Positions 6,200-8,679 of a stretch of DNA of 8,679 nucleotides are shown here, piece by piece. Numbering within the stretch: the stretch's first letter is position 1; every line of letters starts with the position of its first letter. Origin of the DNA: CAZYME01 sp964648115 (GTDB taxonomy: Bacteria > Pseudomonadota > Gammaproteobacteria > Legionellales > Legionellaceae); NCBI GenBank assembly GCA_964648115.1, contig CAZYME010000047.1, positions 1 to 8,679 on the forward strand. The letters are read 5' to 3'. Both the position numbers and the translations under genes were made by a program. The notes under the pieces are model-generated. The model was not told the origin of the DNA, made no database searches, and saw only the letters and a program-made list of their open reading frames with translations.

Positions 6200-6220
6200 A
6201 GCTCTTTTTTAAAAGAAGCT
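6200..6220 (+). terminator. Weak AT-rich hairpin after the CAP gene
   Basis: AGCTCTTTT (6200-6208) can pair with AAAAGAAGCT (6211-6220) with one bulged base, 21 bases after the stop codon. The T-run is within the stem rather than after it, so it is at best a weak terminator. Confidence 0.3.
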
Positions 6221-6226
6221 TGAAGT

Positions 6227-6346
6227 AGGGTCCTGGCGTCTCAGGGTCCTGTAACTGAAGGTATCCCGTCGTGCTCGCAAGCTGCGCGCGACAGGAGCCC
6301 TCCCTTCCGTGCCACCCTTCGTTTCACATCTGGTTCGCTATAACCC
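6227..6346. other. GC-rich, repeat-like intergenic patch
   Basis: This 120-base stretch is much richer in GC than its AT-rich flanks. It contains two copies of AGGGTCCTG (6227-6235 and 6243-6251, 16 bases start to start). It also holds an imperfect dyad, GTCGTGC ... GCGCGAC, with one G-T pair around 6270-6294. No gene with a ribosome-binding site is evident; a minus-strand open frame through it is basic, low-complexity and runs into the hydrolase gene. It looks like a mobile or repeated intergenic element or a decayed fragment, family unknown. Confidence 0.45.
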
Positions 6347-6393
6347 CTTATGAAAATAAAACAAATCAGTTGATATGGAATACTTGTTATATT

Positions 6394-6422
6394 TTGTTTT
6401 TTTAAAAAAGTATGGCTATGCT
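6394..6422 (+). promoter_or_regulatory. Possible promoter of the SGNH hydrolase gene
   Basis: TTGTTT (6394-6399) and TATGCT (6417-6422) are spaced by 17 bases. Transcription would start near 6430, just ahead of the AAGGG ribosome-binding site at 6441-6445. The match is partial and the region is very AT-rich. Confidence 0.35.
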
Positions 6423-6454
6423 GAATTGGGAATAATAAAAAAGGGATGAATGTT

Positions 6455-7963
6455 ATGAAGCCAAGAAAAATTTCACGTTTTGTAACTATTGGAGACAGTC
6501 TGTCTGACAGAGGTACCATGCATGATCGCTACCTACTGGGCTTTATTCCTATGAGTTGGTTAAGTGGCTTGCGAGGAGAATCACCAGCAGGACGATTCAC
6601 CAATGGATTGGCGTGGAGTGATCATGTCATAGCTATGTTTTCTAATGTATTCGTTGTTAATGAACTTAAAAATCCTGCGAAACCTCCTGAAAAATCTGCT
6701 TTACTAAATGCGCTTGATTTGGATGGTGATAAAAAATACAAGCACGGGTGGGATGATTCAGATATTGCGGAAGCAATAGTTCGCAAGGATGAAAAAATAA
6801 AAAAACAAATTCAGAGTAGTTACAACCTAAATGACGATCGAATGATAAGTTACAAAGGCGAAAATCTCGTTAGGAATTACAATGAAGGAGGCCTAACTTC
6901 TTTCAACTACAGCTGGGTTATTAATAATATACTGACCTGGACTCGTGATAGCTTGAAATTATTTTTCAGTTGCTTAATTTTAGCTACGTTAGGTGAAAAA
7001 CGATCACAATTATTAGCTGATGATAGGGCGCAGGGGCTTTCAAGGCAGCATAAGGCTGAAACGCTGGTTATCGAATGGTCTGGTGCGAATGATTTAATTA
7101 CAGCTAATGCAAGGCCTACTAGGGACGCAGTAGACAAAGCTGTTGCCGCTCGGGTAAGTAATATAAAAGAGTTGATGAAAAACGGATATCAGCATTTTGT
7201 TTGGTTCAATTTGCCAAGTCTCGCGCTCACCCCCAGATTTCAGGCAAGAAGTCAGGCAGAACGTGATAATGCGGATGATTGTACGAATTATTTTAATAGT
7301 GAACTTGAGAAAGCTAAGAAAGAGCTTGCTATAAATTATCCTCATTGTTCTCTTGAATTATTTGATGTAAATGCAATATTTAAAAAAGTATATGAGAACC
7401 CAGCTGATTACAATTTTGATCCAGCTAAGCTTAAAGAACCGTACTTAAATTCGGAAGCATTTAGGATAAACGCAGACGGGACTTCCCCGGCTACAGGTTA
7501 TATGTTTTGGGATGATGTCCATCCTTCAGCAGATATGCACGCACTTCTAGCAGACGAGTTTTATCGACAATATAGTATGAAATATGGTTTTTCACCTCCA
7601 CAGGATGATGCTGTTGAGGCCAAGATACATGTTAGTGAAGATGAATTGTTAAGAGCCTATCGAAATGTTCAGAGAAGCAGTGCTGGTAGAGAGCGGCATA
7701 CAATGTTTCGTAGTGCGAGACCTGCTCAAGCTCAACAAGACCTAAATCTTGAAGGTATTCTGACGCAGGCATTGCATCATGGTGATAAGCGAGCGCTTTC
7801 TGTTATGAAGGAATTGCAATGGTTTAATAAGCAAGGCGAGTTAAATTTAAATATCCCTGTGTTGAAAAGAGCATTGGATAGGGTAAATGCAGCGCGGAGA
7901 GCTCCTCAGAGGGAACATGTCGAAAGAGAGGATGCTCGAGCTCCATTATTGGCTGCGCATTAA
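6455..7963 (+). CDS. SGNH/GDSL-family lipase/esterase-like hydrolase with C-terminal extension; candidate secreted effector
   Basis: A 502-residue serine hydrolase of the SGNH/GDSL superfamily, likely an esterase, lipase or lysophospholipase. Block I is FVTIGDSLSD with nucleophile Ser15. GRFTNGLAW (47-55) is typical of the lysophospholipase/haemolysin-like branch. Block II is NYNEGG (141-146), Block III is WSGAND with oxyanion Asn212, and Block V is WDDVHPS with Asp353 and His356, so the catalytic set is complete. An insert of about 80 residues (60-140) separates GRFTNG from Block II, and a hydrophobic stretch KLFFSCLILATL lies near 168-179. About 120 residues beyond the catalytic domain are helical and charged, ending in EHVEREDARAPLLAAH. 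No Sec signal peptide is present. The ATG at 6455 is preferred: AAGGG directly abuts the in-frame ATG at 6446, which is too close, but is 9 bases from this one. Acidic tail and missing signal suggest type IVB export; this is inference. Confidence 0.9.
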   Translation: MKPRKISRFVTIGDSLSDRGTMHDRYLLGFIPMSWLSGLRGESPAGRFTNGLAWSDHVIAMFSNVFVVNELKNPAKPPEKSALLNALDLDGDKKYKHGWDDSDIAEAIVRKDEKIKKQIQSSYNLNDDRMISYKGENLVRNYNEGGLTSFNYSWVINNILTWTRDSLKLFFSCLILATLGEKRSQLLADDRAQGLSRQHKAETLVIEWSGANDLITANARPTRDAVDKAVAARVSNIKELMKNGYQHFVWFNLPSLALTPRFQARSQAERDNADDCTNYFNSELEKAKKELAINYPHCSLELFDVNAIFKKVYENPADYNFDPAKLKEPYLNSEAFRINADGTSPATGYMFWDDVHPSADMHALLADEFYRQYSMKYGFSPPQDDAVEAKIHVSEDELLRAYRNVQRSSAGRERHTMFRSARPAQAQQDLNLEGILTQALHHGDKRALSVMKELQWFNKQGELNLNIPVLKRALDRVNAARRAPQREHVEREDARAPLLAAH

Positions 7964-8004
7964 CATTTGAAAACCGGTAAACGTACAGATAGTGGAATCA
8001 GGTT

Positions 8005-8118
8005 CCTCTCCCATTGATGGGAGAGGATGCCCGACAGGGCAGGTGAGGGAAGATTAATAAATTTTTAACCACCCCTCATCCGCCCTGTCGGGCACCCTCT
8101 CCCCTCGCGGGGCGAAGG
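8005..8118. repeat. Large imperfect inverted repeat (palindromic intergenic element pair)
   Basis: The left unit starts with its own hairpin, CCTCTCCC-ATTGAT-GGGAGAGG (8005-8026), followed by TGCCCGACAGGGC (8028-8040). The right unit is the same element inverted: 8073-8103 pairs with 8019-8049 with about 3 mismatches over 31 bases, followed by CCCCTCGCGGGG (8101-8112). An AT-rich loop of about 23 bases separates them. It lies between the convergent hydrolase and lipoprotein genes, where it could act as a bidirectional transcription block. The motif resembles a repeat I recall as common between genes in gammaproteobacteria. Confidence 0.9.
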
Positions 8119-8135
8119 ACTACAATATTTAGATA

Positions 8136-8525
8136 TTAATAATCCTCACTACCCCTATCTGGAACAATCCGTGTATTTTTCCCGTAAATAACTAAAATAT
8201 GCTGTTTATTTTTAAATTTAATTTTTTCAGCTTGCACAACAGAAATGATGCTGCCGCTATTTAACCGGACCACGTATTCATAGCCATGACTGCGATTCAT
8301 ACCATTATCAGCGTAACCAGTGGTTACTTTTAAATTAGTGCCATCGTTGGCCTTACTATGGAGCCGAACGGCGCGAATAGAAATGATCGTCCCAGGCACA
8401 ACTTTTTTTATCTTCCCAACTTCCGCAGCGTCATAATCACCAGATAAGGAATCTTTGTGGCAGCTAGTTAGCAGTAAACAACACACTAACCCAACCATGG
8501 CGCAAAACATTGCTTTATATTTCAT
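8136..8525 (-). CDS. SlyB/Pcp-like outer-membrane lipoprotein lacking the glycine zipper
   Basis: A 129-residue predicted lipoprotein. The signal peptide ends in a lipobox Leu-Thr-Ser-Cys, with Cys22 as the lipidation site. The mature start DSLSGDYDAAEVGKIKKVVPGTIISIRAVRL follows the SlyB pattern (E. coli TLSGDVYTASEAKQVQNVSYGTIVNVRPVQI). The C-terminal half, YEYVVRLNSGSIISVVQ and then VIYGKNTRIVP, matches the SlyB beta-rich end (ELEIRKDDGNTIMVVQ, then ASNGSQVTVSP). The roughly 45-residue Gly/Ala zipper of SlyB between these blocks is replaced by about 20 polar residues (60-80). SlyB is an outer-membrane lipoprotein linked to envelope stress; the zipper-less form may be a periplasmic, non-membrane-inserting variant. 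AGGAG precedes both GTG (8528) and ATG (8525); ATG is chosen, though the one-residue-longer GTG form is equally possible. Family relation is clear by motif order but not proven. Confidence 0.8.
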   Translation of the reverse strand: MKYKAMFCAMVGLVCCLLLTSCHKDSLSGDYDAAEVGKIKKVVPGTIISIRAVRLHSKANDGTNLKVTTGYADNGMNRSHGYEYVVRLNSGSIISVVQAEKIKFKNKQHILVIYGKNTRIVPDRGSEDY

Positions 8526-8568
8526 CACAGCTATCTCCTAGTATTTAGAATCCTTTTGTTGCTGAGCT

Positions 8569-8597
8569 ATAGTAAGTTTAAGATTTATTAAAATCAA
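8569..8597 (-). promoter_or_regulatory. Putative sigma-70 promoter of the SlyB-like lipoprotein gene
   Basis: On the minus strand TTGATT (8597-8592) and TACTAT (8574-8569) are exactly 17 bases apart, 4 of 6 matches each. Transcription would begin near 8562 with a leader of about 37 bases carrying AGGAG. Its position directly before the gene makes it the best candidate. Confidence 0.5.
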
Positions 8598-8679
8598 TGC
8601 GTCACAATGCGAGAAAAGTGAGGGCCTGTTGCGTCATAAATAAATGTTACCGAAGGACCGATTCGTTGCCTCATAATTC
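8598..8679. other. Unassigned right-edge DNA with imperfect direct repeat
   Basis: GTTGCGTCATAAA (8628-8640) recurs as GTTGCCTCATAAT (8665-8677), 11 of 13 identical, start to start 37 bases. A minus-strand frame runs from the window edge to a TGA near 8595 and could be the tail of a gene beyond the edge, but about 27 codons are too few to judge. No ribosome-binding site or recognisable motif is seen. Confidence 0.25.

Noticed and set aside
6241..6519. Minus-strand open frame of about 92 codons through the GC-rich patch
   Set aside because: It overlaps the start of the SGNH gene, has a low-complexity basic tail (RRVARKGG) and no ribosome-binding site; it is better explained as a by-product of the GC-rich element.
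1..8679. CRISPR array
   Set aside because: The repeats found are palindromic single elements or inverted pairs, not regularly spaced direct repeats with unique spacers, and no cas gene is present.
1..8679. tRNA or rRNA genes
   Set aside because: No cloverleaf with a TTCRA arm and matching acceptor stem, and no rRNA-like stretch, was noticed in the intergenic spaces on either strand.

Overview
The window reads as chromosomal DNA from a gammaproteobacterium. It is moderately AT-rich, with mostly compact genes. RdgC (a beta/gammaproteobacterial protein), an RlmI-type rRNA methyltransferase and a SlyB/Pcp-like lipoprotein support that class. The SGNH hydrolase has an acidic C-terminal tail resembling a Dot/Icm (type IVB) export signal, and palindromic intergenic repeats are abundant. 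Together these suggest a Legionella/Coxiella-like lineage, but no marker in the window settles the genus. A FlgM-like anti-sigma factor behind a consensus sigma-28 promoter implies that the organism has flagellar genes elsewhere.

Layout. 1-57: remnant of a short palindromic repeat. 64-2001 (minus): an outer-membrane beta-barrel protein gene followed by rdgC, 54 bases apart. 2111-3283 (plus): rlmI-like methyltransferase, transcribed divergently from the barrel gene. 3301-3381: a perfect 32-bp inverted repeat. 3430-4761 (plus): a two-gene unit of an isochorismatase-family hydrolase and an HSD10-like short-chain dehydrogenase. 4815-5513 (minus): flgM-like gene with its own sigma-28 promoter, preceded by a stand-alone receiver-domain regulator. 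5676-6179 (plus): secreted CAP-domain protein. 6180-6454: intergenic DNA with an anomalous GC-rich patch. 6455-7963 (plus): large SGNH/GDSL hydrolase with a C-terminal extension. 8005-8118: a second large inverted repeat between convergent genes. 8136-8525 (minus): lipoprotein resembling SlyB but without its glycine zipper. 8526-8679: its promoter, then unassigned DNA.

How the genes relate. Most are independent short transcription units rather than one pathway. Three groups stand out. The isochorismatase-like hydrolase and SDR are probably co-transcribed metabolic enzymes. The receiver and flgM may form a small motility or signalling locus detached from flagellar operons. The CAP protein, the SGNH hydrolase and the lipoprotein are envelope or exported products clustered at the right, an accessory-looking area with more intergenic repeat DNA. 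The strongest non-coding signal is the sigma-28 promoter at 5114-5140. The most unusual proteins are the SGNH hydrolase, as a candidate secreted effector, and the zipper-less SlyB-like lipoprotein.
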